From: Pseudomonas khorasanensis
GTDB taxonomy: Bacteria; Pseudomonadota; Gammaproteobacteria; Pseudomonadales; Pseudomonadaceae
DNA: 64,000 nucleotides
Assembly (NCBI RefSeq): GCF_014268505.2
Contig: NZ_JABWQP020000013.1
Location: 85,521-149,520 of the forward strand
Direction of reading: 5' to 3'
The position numbers and the translations under genes are program-made. Shown piece after piece: positions 53,613 to 62,471 of the stretch (positions are counted from its first letter, which is position 1; the number at the start of each line of letters is the position of its first letter). The notes beneath the pieces were generated by a model, which saw only the letters and a program-made list of their open reading frames with translations, ran no database searches and was not told the DNA's origin.

Positions 53613-54362
53613 TTAGGGCGTGGTTGAAGAGGCGCCGGTGTAGAGCCGGATTATCTCGTCTATCTCGCCGGACATTTTCATCCGCAGCAGTGTCCGCAAG
53701 ATCCGTTGTACCGGCACTTTCGGATCGTTCCTCACGTAGCAGCCGATAGTTTGCTCCTGCAACACCGCGACCGCTTGCAACTGCTGCTCCGGCAGCAGGC
53801 GCTGGTTGATCCAGTCCAGCGTCCACTGATTGCTCACCGCATAGCGATATCGACCGGCCAGCAGTTTTTCCAGCACTTGTTCCTGATTGCGCGCGTCCTC
53901 TCGTTGCAACTGGTCGGCGTCGAACAGCGGTTGCAGGGTGGGGTAGCTGTAACCGAGGACGGTGCCGATGGCCTGGCGCGGCAGGTGCGCCGGATTGAGG
54001 CGCGCGGGTGATTCCGTGCGGCTGACCAGCAGGTCGCGCTGAAACCACAGCGGCACGCTCCAGATGTAATCGCCCGACTGGTTCGGCAGCCACGATTGTG
54101 CGGCATAGCAGCGCACGTCGATTTCGCCGCGCTCCATGGCACTCTGTACGCGCGCGCGGGGCACAACGAGGAATTGCGCAGGAGCGCCGACCTGGGTGGC
54201 CAGGCTGATCAGGATGTCGTGCAGTATTCCCTGGGTCGGCTTGCCGCGTTCAATCTGCGCCATCGGCATGGACCAGCTGTCGGGCACGGCGAAGCGCAGC
54301 GCGGGCTCCGACGCCGCCACGCTCAGGCTGATGACCAGCAGTGCCCCCAGGGCCCAACGCAT
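53613..54362 (-). CDS. Periplasmic amino-acid-type substrate-binding protein, solitary
   Basis: 249 residues. Signal peptide about 1-17 (ALGALLVISLSVAAS). SBP_bac_3-like fold: ALRFAVPDSWSMPMAQIERG at the mature start, then ILHDILISLATQVG and GEIDVRCYAAQSW. No ABC permease or ATPase gene is adjacent, so the ligand and the partner are unknown. It lies divergent from dnaX. Same gene is conserved beside dnaX in P. aeruginosa. Confidence 0.85.
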   Translation of the reverse strand: MRWALGALLVISLSVAASEPALRFAVPDSWSMPMAQIERGKPTQGILHDILISLATQVGAPAQFLVVPRARVQSAMERGEIDVRCYAAQSWLPNQSGDYIWSVPLWFQRDLLVSRTESPARLNPAHLPRQAIGTVLGYSYPTLQPLFDADQLQREDARNQEQVLEKLLAGRYRYAVSNQWTLDWINQRLLPEQQLQAVAVLQEQTIGCYVRNDPKVPVQRILRTLLRMKMSGEIDEIIRLYTGASSTTP

Positions 54363-54507
54363 AAACGCTCCGGTAATTCCCGATCCCGAGCCGATAAAAG
54401 CCTCTGCTGATGCAGCTTAGCCATATTAGACGAGGACACCGGATGCAATTTTGCCCTTGCTCCGCTAGCATTAGCCGCTTCAGCTTCCTTCGTTGCGACG
54501 GTTTTCG

Positions 54508-56604
54508 ATGAGTTATCAGGTTCTTGCACGTAAATGGCGTCCGCGCTCGTTCCGCGAAATGGTCGGCCAGACCCATGTGCTCAAGGCTCTGATCAATGCC
54601 TTGGACAGCCAGCGGCTGCACCATGCGTACCTGTTCACCGGTACGCGCGGGGTGGGTAAAACCACGATTGCGCGGATCATTGCCAAATGCCTGAACTGTG
54701 AGACAGGTATCACTTCGAGCCCCTGCGGCGAATGTTCGGTGTGCCGTGAAATCGATGAAGGCCGTTTCGTCGACCTGATCGAGATCGACGCCGCGAGCCG
54801 CACCAAGGTCGAAGACACCCGCGAGCTGCTCGATAACGTGCAATACGCCCCAAGCCGCGGGCGCTTCAAGGTTTACCTGATCGACGAAGTGCACATGCTG
54901 TCCAGCCATTCCTTCAATGCGCTGCTGAAAACCCTCGAAGAGCCGCCGCCCTACGTCAAGTTCATCCTGGCGACCACCGATCCGCAGAAACTTCCGGCAA
55001 CGATTCTCTCGCGCTGCCTGCAGTTCTCCCTCAAGAACATGACGCCGGAGCGCGTGGTCGAGCACTTGACCCACGTGCTGACCGCCGAAAACGTGCCGTT
55101 CGAAGACGACGCCCTGTGGCTGCTCGGTCGCGCCGCTGACGGCTCGATGCGTGACGCCATGAGCCTGACCGATCAGGCCATCGCATTCGGTGAAGGCAAG
55201 GTTCTGGCCACCGACGTGCGGGCGATGCTCGGCACGCTCGATCACGGTCAGGTCTATGACGTGCTGCACTCGCTGATCGATGGCGACGCCCGGGCGTTGC
55301 TCGAAGGCGTGCGTCACCTGGCGGAGCAGGGGCCGGACTGGAACGGCGTGCTCTCGGAAATTCTTAACGTGCTGCACCGTGTTGCCATCGCCCAGGCGCT
55401 GCCGGAAGGTGTCGACAATGGCCACGGTGACCGCGATCGCGTGTTGGCTCTGGCGCAGGCATTGCCGGCCGAAGACGTGCAGTTCTATTACCAGATGGGC
55501 CTGATCGGTCGCCGCGATTTGCCGCTGGCCCCGGACCCGCGCGGTGGTTTCGAAATGGTCCTGTTGCGGATGCTCGCCTTCAGGCCCGCCGATACGGCGG
55601 ACGCCCCGAGGCAACCGCTAAAGCCAGTGGGGATCAGCCAGGCCACAGTTGATTCCGCAAACTCCGTGGCTGCCGCGACCAAGCCTGCGCCGGTGGTCGC
55701 TGCGGCGGTAGCACCGACCCCGGCGCCGGTCGTCGCGCCTGCGTCAGTGTCCATTGCCGAACCCGCGCCGATTGCTCCCGTTGCTGAGCCACAGCCAGAA
55801 CCTGTGCCTGAACCCGAGCCAGTCGCGGTTGAAGCCGTCGTCGATCTGCCATGGAACGACCCGGTCGAGCCCGAACCTGAACCGGCGCAGCAACCTGCCG
55901 TCGAACCGGTGCTGGAAACCGCCGCCGAGCAGCCTGAACTGCCGCCGATGCCGCTGCCGACCCCGGACAGTGTCGTGCCGGATGCTCCAGAGTGGGCCGC
56001 TGCGCCGACTCCCGAGCCGTCAGTCGCTGATGTCGATGCCGCCACGCCGGGCATGGACATGGACGATGAGCCGCCGCTGGACGAGGATTACATCGAGCCG
56101 GACATGGATTCGGCTTACAGCTACCTCGACGAACTGGCCAGCGAACACGCCGCCGAGCCCGCGCCTGAGCCCGAGCCGGAACCCGCCGCCGCGCCAGCCA
56201 CGGGGCTCGCCTTGCAATGGCTGGAGCTGTTCCCGAAACTGCCGATTTCCGGCATGACCGGCAGCATCGCGGCCAACTGCACCCTGATCGCGGTCGATGG
56301 CGACCATTGGTTGATGCACCTCGATCCGGCGCACAGCGCTCTGTTCAACGCCACGCAACAGCGTCGTTTGAACGATGCGCTGAACCAGTTCCACGGACGT
56401 ACGCTGACCCTGACCATCGAGCTGATCAAGCCCGAGCAGGAAACCCCCGCACAGGCGGCATCGCGCCGTCGCGCCAATCGTCAGCGGGAGGCGGAGGAGT
56501 CGATCCACGGCGATCCGTTCATCCAGCAGATGGTTCAGCAGTTCGGCGCGGTGGTGCGACACGATACTATTGAACCTGTCGACGCCTTGGTCACCCAAGG
56601 CTAA
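54508..56604 (+). CDS. dnaX: DNA polymerase III subunits gamma/tau
   Basis: 698 residues from ATG 54508. AAA+ clamp-loader ATPase: Walker A GTRGVGKT (45-52), zinc cysteines C64, C73, C76, C79, Walker B LIDEVHML, SRC motif ATILSRCLQ. The segment about 375-560 is Pro/Glu/Ala-rich and probably disordered; the C-terminal domain (about 570-690) binds the polymerase and helicase. No A-AAA-AAG slippery site of the E. coli kind is seen, so a short gamma form by that mechanism is not supported. Followed by ybaB. Confidence 0.96.
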   Translation: MSYQVLARKWRPRSFREMVGQTHVLKALINALDSQRLHHAYLFTGTRGVGKTTIARIIAKCLNCETGITSSPCGECSVCREIDEGRFVDLIEIDAASRTKVEDTRELLDNVQYAPSRGRFKVYLIDEVHMLSSHSFNALLKTLEEPPPYVKFILATTDPQKLPATILSRCLQFSLKNMTPERVVEHLTHVLTAENVPFEDDALWLLGRAADGSMRDAMSLTDQAIAFGEGKVLATDVRAMLGTLDHGQVYDVLHSLIDGDARALLEGVRHLAEQGPDWNGVLSEILNVLHRVAIAQALPEGVDNGHGDRDRVLALAQALPAEDVQFYYQMGLIGRRDLPLAPDPRGGFEMVLLRMLAFRPADTADAPRQPLKPVGISQATVDSANSVAAATKPAPVVAAAVAPTPAPVVAPASVSIAEPAPIAPVAEPQPEPVPEPEPVAVEAVVDLPWNDPVEPEPEPAQQPAVEPVLETAAEQPELPPMPLPTPDSVVPDAPEWAAAPTPEPSVADVDAATPGMDMDDEPPLDEDYIEPDMDSAYSYLDELASEHAAEPAPEPEPEPAAAPATGLALQWLELFPKLPISGMTGSIAANCTLIAVDGDHWLMHLDPAHSALFNATQQRRLNDALNQFHGRTLTLTIELIKPEQETPAQAASRRRANRQREAEESIHGDPFIQQMVQQFGAVVRHDTIEPVDALVTQG

Positions 56605-56671
56605 TAACTGAGGGCGCCGGGCCTTGATGGCCGGGCGCTGTTTTGATCCAAGTACTTTTGAGGTGATTACC

Positions 56672-57010
56672 ATGATGAAAGGTGGCATGGCCGGCCTGAT
56701 GAAGCAGGCGCAGCAGATGCAGGAAAAAATGGCCAAGATGCAGGAAGAACTGGCCAACGCCGAAGTCACCGGCAAGGCCGGCGGCGATATGGTCACCGTG
56801 GTGATGACCGGTCGTCATGACGTCAAGAGCGTCAGCATCGACCCAAGCCTGGTTGAAGGCCTGAGCGAAGACGACAAAGAGATGCTGGAAGCCGTGGTTG
56901 CCGCCGCCGTCAATGACGCCGTGCGCAAGATCGAAGCCAACAGCCAGGAAAAAATGGGCAGCATGACCGCTGGCATGAACCTGCCGGCCGGTATGAAACT
57001 GCCATTCTGA
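56672..57010 (+). CDS. ybaB: Nucleoid-associated protein YbaB/EbfC
   Basis: 112 residues from MMKGGMAGLMKQAQQMQEKM, with GAGG eight bases before. A small homodimeric DNA-binding protein with a glutamine/methionine-rich first helix and the conserved DPSLVEGLSEDDKEMLEA block. It lies between dnaX and recR, the usual arrangement, though an unrelated oxidoreductase is inserted before recR here. It ends with a strong terminator. Confidence 0.95.
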   Translation: MMKGGMAGLMKQAQQMQEKMAKMQEELANAEVTGKAGGDMVTVVMTGRHDVKSVSIDPSLVEGLSEDDKEMLEAVVAAAVNDAVRKIEANSQEKMGSMTAGMNLPAGMKLPF

Positions 57011-57037
57011 TTCGCCTTGCGGCGGCAGATGAGCTAA

Positions 57038-57071
57038 ACAAAATGCCAGGCATAGCGCCTGGCATTTTTGT
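57038..57071 (+). terminator. Rho-independent terminator of ybaB
   Basis: AAATGCCAGGC / GCCTGGCATTT with loop ATAGC and a T-rich tail. Confidence 0.93.
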
Positions 57072-57082
57072 TTCTGTGCGAC

Positions 57083-57225
57083 GCTGATCGTTCCCATGCT
57101 CTGCGTGGGAATGCCTCTAGGGACGCTCCGCGTTCCAGCTTGCGATTGGGACGCGGAGCGTCCCGGGCTGCATTCCCACGCGGAGCGTGGGAACGATCAG
57201 TGGGAGCGAGCTTGCTCGCGAAGAG
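57083..57225. repeat. GTTCCCA...TGGGAAC inverted repeat plus a single REP
   Basis: GATCGTTCCCATGCTCTGCG (57087) is inverted at about 57179-57198, as in the element near 49207. A lone REP copy (GTGGGAGCGAGCTTGCTCGC) follows at 57200-57222. Confidence 0.75.
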
Positions 57226-57321
57226 GTCGACTCGGTGCGCCTGAAGAAACATCGAACACACCACCGCTGGAAAGGTCTGCTCCCTATACCACTGAATTCC
57301 CCATTCACAGGAGACGCTGAC

Positions 57322-58356
57322 ATGTCCGACCCTCTCACTCTCAATCAACGCTTCGTCCTCGCCTCGCGCCCGACCGGCGCGCCGACGCCAGAAAATTTCC
57401 GGCTTGAGCGTGAGGCGCTGCCTGATCTGCAAGAAGGCCAGGTGCTGCTGAAAACCCTGTACCTGTCCCTCGATCCGTACATGCGCGGACGCATGAGCGA
57501 CGCGCCTTCCTACGCCGCTCCGGTACAGATCGGCGAAGTGATGACCGGCGGCGCGGTCAGCCGAGTCGAGCGCTCCAACCATCCGAAATTCCACGAAGGC
57601 GACCTGGTGGTCGGCGCCACCGGTTGGCAGAGCCACAGCATCAGCAACGGCCGCGACATCATGCCAATTCCCGCCGGCCTGCCAAGTCCGTCGATGGCTC
57701 TCGGGGTGCTGGGCATGCCGGGCATGACCGCGTACATGGGGCTGATGGACATCGGTCAGCCGAAAGAGGGCGAAACCCTGGTGGTGGCCGCAGCTTCCGG
57801 TGCGGTGGGCTCGGTGGTCGGGCAAGTGGCGAAGATCAAAGGCTTGCGCGCGGTCGGTGTGGCCGGCGGTGCCGAGAAGTGCAGATACGTGGTCGAAGAG
57901 CTGGGCTTCGATGCGTGCATCGACCACAAGGCCGCCGATTTTGCCGAGCAGTTGGCCAAGGCCTGCCCCGACGGTATCGACATCTATTACGAAAACGTCG
58001 GCGGTCATGTGTTCGACGCCGTGGTGCCGTTGCTCAACCCCAAGGCGCGTATTCCGCTGTGCGGCCTGATTGCCGGCTACAACGCCTCCGAGGTGCCACA
58101 AGGCCCGGATCGCCTGCCGATGCTGCAACGCACGCTGTTGACCAAACGAGTACGGATTCAGGGCTTCATCGTGTTCGACGACTACGGCGACCGTCAGCCG
58201 GAATTCATCAGCCACATGGTGCCGTGGGTGCGCGAAGGCAAGGTGAAGTTCCGCGAGGACGTGGTCGAAGGCCTGGAGCAGGCACCCGAAGCGTTTATCG
58301 GTCTGCTGGAAGGGCGCAACTTCGGCAAACTGGTGGTGCGGGTCGCCCAGGACTGA
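57322..58356 (+). CDS. NADP-dependent oxidoreductase, MDR family (CurA/leukotriene B4 dehydrogenase-like)
   Basis: 344 residues from ATG 57322 (AGGAGA 12 bases before). Zinc-independent medium-chain reductase: conserved LYLSLDPYMRGRMSD, GMPGMTAYMGL, and the Rossmann signature AASGAVGSVVGQVAKIKGL. Family members reduce carbon-carbon double bonds such as those of curcumin or 2-alkenals with NADPH. It separates ybaB from recR and, flanked by repeats on the left, may have been inserted into an older dnaX-ybaB-recR cluster. Confidence 0.9.
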   Translation: MSDPLTLNQRFVLASRPTGAPTPENFRLEREALPDLQEGQVLLKTLYLSLDPYMRGRMSDAPSYAAPVQIGEVMTGGAVSRVERSNHPKFHEGDLVVGATGWQSHSISNGRDIMPIPAGLPSPSMALGVLGMPGMTAYMGLMDIGQPKEGETLVVAAASGAVGSVVGQVAKIKGLRAVGVAGGAEKCRYVVEELGFDACIDHKAADFAEQLAKACPDGIDIYYENVGGHVFDAVVPLLNPKARIPLCGLIAGYNASEVPQGPDRLPMLQRTLLTKRVRIQGFIVFDDYGDRQPEFISHMVPWVREGKVKFREDVVEGLEQAPEAFIGLLEGRNFGKLVVRVAQD

Positions 58357-58422
58357 GTATTTGACGCTGGCCAGAGGCGCGGGTATAAACCGCGTCTCGT
58401 TGTGTTGTCGGACTTTTTACCC

Positions 58423-59025
58423 ATGAGCTTCAGCCCTTTGATTCGCCAACTGATCGACGCTTTGCGCACTTTGCCGGGCGTGGGTCAGAAAACCGCTCAG
58501 CGCATGGCGTTGCAGTTGCTCGAACGCGACCGCAGCGGCGGTACGCGCCTGGCCCAGGCACTGAGCCAGGCCATGGAAGGTGTTGGCCATTGCCGTCAGT
58601 GCCGGACGCTGACCGAAGACGACCTGTGCCCGCAGTGCGCCGACCCGCGCCGCGACGACACGCTGCTGTGCGTAGTGGAAGGGCCGATGGATGTCTACGC
58701 GGTGGAGCAGACCGGGTTCCGTGGCCGCTATTTCGTGCTCAAGGGGCATCTGTCGCCGCTTGATGGGCTGGGCCCGGAAGCGATCGGCATTCCGCAGCTG
58801 ATCGCGCGGATTGAAGAGGCCGGCACGTTTACTGAAGTCATTCTTGCGACCAACCCGACCGTTGAAGGCGAGGCGACGGCGCATTACATCGCCCAGTTGC
58901 TCAGCAACAAAGGCTTGGTTGCTTCGCGGATTGCCCACGGTGTGCCGCTGGGCGGCGAGCTGGAATTGGTCGATGGCGGCACGCTGGCGCATTCGTTTGC
59001 CGGGCGTAAGCCGATTTCCTTGTAG
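58423..59025 (+). CDS. recR: Recombination mediator RecR
   Basis: 200 residues from ATG 58423. N-terminal helix-hairpin-helix (LRTLPGVGQKTAQRMALQLL), Cys4 zinc finger (CRQC ... CPQC) and a Toprim domain (LLCVVEGPMDVYAVE, EVILATNPTVEGEATA). It acts with RecO to load RecA onto gapped DNA. Independent of ybaB here because of the inserted oxidoreductase gene and terminator. Confidence 0.96.
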   Translation: MSFSPLIRQLIDALRTLPGVGQKTAQRMALQLLERDRSGGTRLAQALSQAMEGVGHCRQCRTLTEDDLCPQCADPRRDDTLLCVVEGPMDVYAVEQTGFRGRYFVLKGHLSPLDGLGPEAIGIPQLIARIEEAGTFTEVILATNPTVEGEATAHYIAQLLSNKGLVASRIAHGVPLGGELELVDGGTLAHSFAGRKPISL

Positions 59026-59043
59026 TTTCAGGCGTCTTGAAGG

Positions 59044-59132
59044 ACGCCTTCGCGAGCAGGCTCGCTCCCACATTGGTTCCAGGTACACCATTAATTTACT
59101 GTGGGAGCGAGCTTGCTCGCGAATGGCGCACT
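59044..59132. repeat. REP pair between recR and the acyl-CoA dehydrogenase
   Basis: Inverted REP copies at about 59047-59072 and 59100-59125, with a short AT-rich spacer. Lies between two genes of the same direction. Confidence 0.85.
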
Positions 59133-59216
59133 TCGGTCAATTTGATTCACTCAATGGTATTGAAAACCAAGCAAGCGCTCGGTTAACGTCGGCGAACCCT
59201 TCCGTGGAGCTCGCCC

Positions 59217-60365
59217 ATGCCTGCCTTTCAGGAATACTTCGACCCCAGCCATCAATTGGTCCGCGACAGCGTCAGACGTTTCGTCGAGCGCGAGATCCTG
59301 CCGGACATTGAACAGTGGGAAGAGTCCGAAAGTTTTCCCCGCGAGTTGTACCTGAAAGCCGGGGCGGCCGGCATCCTCGGCATTGGTTACCCAGAGGCGC
59401 TCAGTGGCAGCCATGAGGGCGATCTGTTCGCCAAGGTCGCCGCCAGTGAGGAGTTGATGCGCTGCGGTTCTGGCGGGCTTGTCGCAGGGCTCGGATCGCT
59501 GGATATCGGTTTGCCGCCGATCGTCAAATGGGCGCGCCCTGAAGTGCGTGATCGGGTCGTGCCGCAAGTGCTCAGTGGAGAAAAGATCAGCGCCCTGGCC
59601 GTCACCGAGCCCGGCGGTGGTTCAGACGTCGCCAATCTGCAGACCCGCGCCGTGCGCGACGGCGATTGTTATCGCGTCAGCGGCAGCAAAACCTTTATCA
59701 CCAGCGGCGTGCGCGCCGACTTCTACACCGTCGCGGTGCGCACCGGGGCGCAGGGGTTCGGCGGCATCAGCCTGTTGCTCATCGAAAAAGGCACGCCAGG
59801 TTTCACGGTTGGCCGGCAGTTGAAGAAAATGGGCTGGTGGGCGTCGGATACCGCTGAATTGTTCTTCGACGATTGCCGCGTGCCTGTAGGGAATCTAATT
59901 GGCGCCGAGAACATGGGCTTCGCCTGCATCATGGGCAATTTCCAGAGCGAGCGGCTGGCGTTGGCGCTGATGGCCAACATGACTTCACAGTTGGCGCTGG
60001 AAGAAAGTCTGAAATGGGCCCGCGAGCGTGAAGCGTTTGGCAAGCCGATCGGCAAGTTTCAAGTGATCAAGCATCGCCTCGCCGAGATGGCGACCGCGCT
60101 CGAAGTGTCGCGGGAGTTCACTTACAGGCAAGCAGCGAAAATGGCGGCCGGCCAAAATGTGATCAAGGAAATTTCCATGGCCAAGAACTTCGCCACCGAC
60201 ACCTCGGACCGCATCACCACCGAAGCGGTGCAGATTCTCGGCGGGCTGGGTTACATGCGCGAAAGCCTGGTGGAGCGGCTGTATCGGGATAACCGCATTC
60301 TGTCGATCGGCGGCGGGACGCGGGAAGTGATGAACGAAATCATCAGCAAGCAGATGGGGCTTTAA
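59217..60365 (+). CDS. Acyl-CoA dehydrogenase
   Basis: 382 residues. FAD enzyme introducing a double bond alpha-beta to the CoA thioester. Motifs: LAVTEPGGGSDVANL near residue 122 and the C-terminal QILGGLGYMRESLVERLYRD near 340; the catalytic base should be the glutamate in this last region (ESLVER). No partner thiolase or hydratase lies next to it, so the chain length or branched substrate is not known. A 5' gap of about 85 bases separates it from the REP pair. Confidence 0.92.
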   Translation: MPAFQEYFDPSHQLVRDSVRRFVEREILPDIEQWEESESFPRELYLKAGAAGILGIGYPEALSGSHEGDLFAKVAASEELMRCGSGGLVAGLGSLDIGLPPIVKWARPEVRDRVVPQVLSGEKISALAVTEPGGGSDVANLQTRAVRDGDCYRVSGSKTFITSGVRADFYTVAVRTGAQGFGGISLLLIEKGTPGFTVGRQLKKMGWWASDTAELFFDDCRVPVGNLIGAENMGFACIMGNFQSERLALALMANMTSQLALEESLKWAREREAFGKPIGKFQVIKHRLAEMATALEVSREFTYRQAAKMAAGQNVIKEISMAKNFATDTSDRITTEAVQILGGLGYMRESLVERLYRDNRILSIGGGTREVMNEIISKQMGL

Positions 60366-60388
60366 GTTTTGCGGTTGAGCTGCCGGCC

Positions 60389-60462
60389 CCTTCGCGAGCA
60401 GGCTCGCTCCCACAGTTGAAATGCATTCCCCTGTGGGAGCGAGCCTGCTCGCGAAAGCGGCC
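60389..60462. repeat. REP pair between the acyl-CoA dehydrogenase and apt
   Basis: Inverted REP copies at about 60391-60415 and 60431-60457, between convergent genes. Confidence 0.85.
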
Positions 60463-60475
60463 TGTCAGGCGCTGA

Positions 60476-61024
60476 TTATTTATCGGTCAAGGCAAACTGC
60501 GTCAGACAAAACGTAGGAATGCCCATGTCCTGCAAACGCTGCGAGCCCTGCAGCTCCGGCAAATCAATAATCGCCGCTGCCTCATGCACCTTGGCGCCCA
60601 TGCGGCGAATCAGGTTGGCCGCTGCGATCAGGGTGCCGCCGGTGGCGATCAGGTCATCGAACATCACCACCGAGTCGCCTTCGCACAGGCTGTCGGCGTG
60701 CACTTCCAGAAACGCTTCGCCGTACTCGGTCGCGTAGCCTTCGGCGAGCACGTCCGCCGGCAGCTTGCCTTGCTTGCGGAACAGCACCAGCGGCTTGTTC
60801 AGCTGGTAAGCCAGCACCGAACCGATCAGGAAGCCACGGGCATCCATCGCGCCGATGTGGGTGAAGTCGGCTTCGACATAGCGATGGGCGAAGCTGTCCA
60901 TCACCAGGCGCAGAGCCGTCGGCGACTGGAACAGCGGGGTGATGTCGCGAAAGATCACGCCCGGCTTGGGGAAGTCGATCACGGGACGGATGAGGGATTT
61001 GATGTCGAAGGAGTCGAAGACCAT
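60476..61024 (-). CDS. apt: Adenine phosphoribosyltransferase
   Basis: 182 residues from ATG 61024. Salvages adenine to AMP using PRPP. PRPP-binding loop VVMFDDLIATGGTL (about 122-135), with conserved IGAMDARGFLIGSVLA and FRKQGKLP. It lies after anr on the same strand; the 75-base gap suggests independent or weakly linked expression. Confidence 0.96.
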   Translation of the reverse strand: MVFDSFDIKSLIRPVIDFPKPGVIFRDITPLFQSPTALRLVMDSFAHRYVEADFTHIGAMDARGFLIGSVLAYQLNKPLVLFRKQGKLPADVLAEGYATEYGEAFLEVHADSLCEGDSVVMFDDLIATGGTLIAAANLIRRMGAKVHEAAAIIDLPELQGSQRLQDMGIPTFCLTQFALTDK

Positions 61025-61099
61025 CGGGGTGTCCTGGCAGGGCTGCAAACGGCGCAGTATACCCGCGGCTGAAACGATTCGCTCAACCGCGGGTCGTGA

Positions 61100-61834
61100 T
61101 CAGCCTTCGATCGAGCCGCCCGCCAGCGCGCAGAGCTGGATCGGGTCGAGGATGTGAATCTCTTTGCCCTCGGCGGCGATCAGTTCGTTCTGCTGAAAAC
61201 GGGTGAACACCCGCGACACGGTTTCCACCGCCAGGCCCAGATAGTTGCCGATTTCGTTGCGCGACATGCTCAGGCGGAACTGGTTGGCCGAGAAGCCACG
61301 CGCCCTGAAACGCGCCGACAGGTTGACCAGAAACGTGGCGATGCGCTCGTCAGCGGTTTTCTTCGACAACAGCAGCATCATTTGCTGGTCGTCACGAATC
61401 TCGCGGCTCATCACGCGCATCAACTGACGGCGCAATTGCGGCAGTTGCACGGCCAGTTCATCGAGGCGTTCGAAGGGGATTTCACAGACCGAGGTGGTTT
61501 CCAGTGCCTGGGCGGACACCGGGTGTTTCTCGGTGTCCATGCCCGACAGGCCGACCAGTTCGCTCGGCAAATGGAACCCCGTCAGTTGCTCTTCGCCAGC
61601 ATCGCTCAGGCTGAAGGTTTTCAGGGCGCCGGAGCGTACTGCATAAACGGAATCGAAGGTGTCACCCTGGCGAAAAAGGAATTCGCCTTTTTTCAACGGG
61701 CGACCGCGTTTAACGATTTCGTCCAGCGCATCCATGTCTTCCAGATTCAGCGAAAGTGGCAGGCAGAGAGGGGCCAGGCTGCAATCCTTGCAATGGGCCT
61801 GGTTGTGAGCGCGCTGTTTGACTGGCTCGGACAT
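61100..61834 (-). CDS. anr: Anaerobic regulator Anr (Fnr/Crp family)
   Basis: 244 residues from ATG 61834. N-terminal cysteines C15, C18, C24 (AHCKDCSLAPLC) and one near residue 116 (SVCEIP) hold an oxygen-labile [4Fe-4S] cluster. A cyclic-nucleotide-like domain, dimer helix and HTH (SRNEIGNYLGLAVETVSRVF) follow. It activates denitrification, arginine fermentation and oxygen-independent haem synthesis by binding TTGAT-N4-ATCAA; such a box precedes hemN at 63914. Confidence 0.97.
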   Translation of the reverse strand: MSEPVKQRAHNQAHCKDCSLAPLCLPLSLNLEDMDALDEIVKRGRPLKKGEFLFRQGDTFDSVYAVRSGALKTFSLSDAGEEQLTGFHLPSELVGLSGMDTEKHPVSAQALETTSVCEIPFERLDELAVQLPQLRRQLMRVMSREIRDDQQMMLLLSKKTADERIATFLVNLSARFRARGFSANQFRLSMSRNEIGNYLGLAVETVSRVFTRFQQNELIAAEGKEIHILDPIQLCALAGGSIEG

Positions 61835-61988
61835 TTCTTCAATCCTTGTGGGAAAACACACATAAGCTGTAAGGGTAACCCACGGAAGGACATTCAGGCC
61901 AGCGCGCGGCGATGTTGTCCCGCAGACGTAAAGCCGCAGCATTCGCAGCCGATAAACAGGTATCAGCACGTAGAAAAGGAAGGATCCG

Positions 61989-62471
61989 ATGACCGCCATT
62001 GGCACGCTAAGCCCCGGCAACAGCGGCGTTACAACATTGCCGGAGGTTGCGAACACCGACGCTGCGATCGACCGCGACGCCGATTTGTCGAGCGCGGCAA
62101 CCCCGACCTTGGTCGAGGGCGTCAAAGTGTCGCTGTCCGGGGCGGCGATTGAAAAGTCCGCCGCTGTGGGCGGCGAGAACAGTGATATCGACAACAGCGG
62201 CTTGCCGGAGAACATCCAGCAGTTGCTGAAAATGATCCGCAAAATACAAAAGGAGATAGTCGAGAAGAAAGCCCGGATGGCTGCCGTCATGACCGACAAG
62301 TCCCTGTCCAACGAAGAAAGGATCAATAAGCTCGCCGCGCTGCGCGGCGCCATCGCGGCCCTGAACAGCGGCATGATCACAGCCAGCCTGGCCCTGTCCA
62401 AGGTGATGAACCAGTCGGCATTGAGCGCGGATCAGAACCTCAAGGTGGGCGCGTTGCTGACCAAGCCCTAA
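61989..62471 (+). CDS. Unknown protein between anr and hemN
   Basis: 160 residues with AAGGAAGGA before the ATG. The N-terminal half is low-complexity, Ala/Ser/Thr-rich; the C-terminal half is a likely coiled coil (NIQQLLKMIRKIQKEIVEKK and onward). No signal peptide, membrane helix or domain that I recognise. It reads toward hemN and overlaps its stop by four bases on the opposite strand. Divergent from anr. Real coding is supported by the ribosome site and length, not by a known family. Confidence 0.7.
   Translation: MTAIGTLSPGNSGVTTLPEVANTDAAIDRDADLSSAATPTLVEGVKVSLSGAAIEKSAAVGGENSDIDNSGLPENIQQLLKMIRKIQKEIVEKKARMAAVMTDKSLSNEERINKLAALRGAIAALNSGMITASLALSKVMNQSALSADQNLKVGALLTKP

Noticed and set aside
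54508..56604. Programmed frameshift in dnaX
   Set aside because: No A-AAA-AAG slippery heptamer was found in the expected region.
59165..59184. AACC-N12-GGTT around AGCGCT before the acyl-CoA dehydrogenase, as a TetR operator
   Set aside because: The outer and inner palindromes have different centres, so it is not a convincing dyad.
1860..60462. CRISPR array from the regularly seen GAGCNNGCTC repeats
   Set aside because: Copies are scattered singly or as inverted pairs between genes, without regular spacers or cas genes; they are REP elements.
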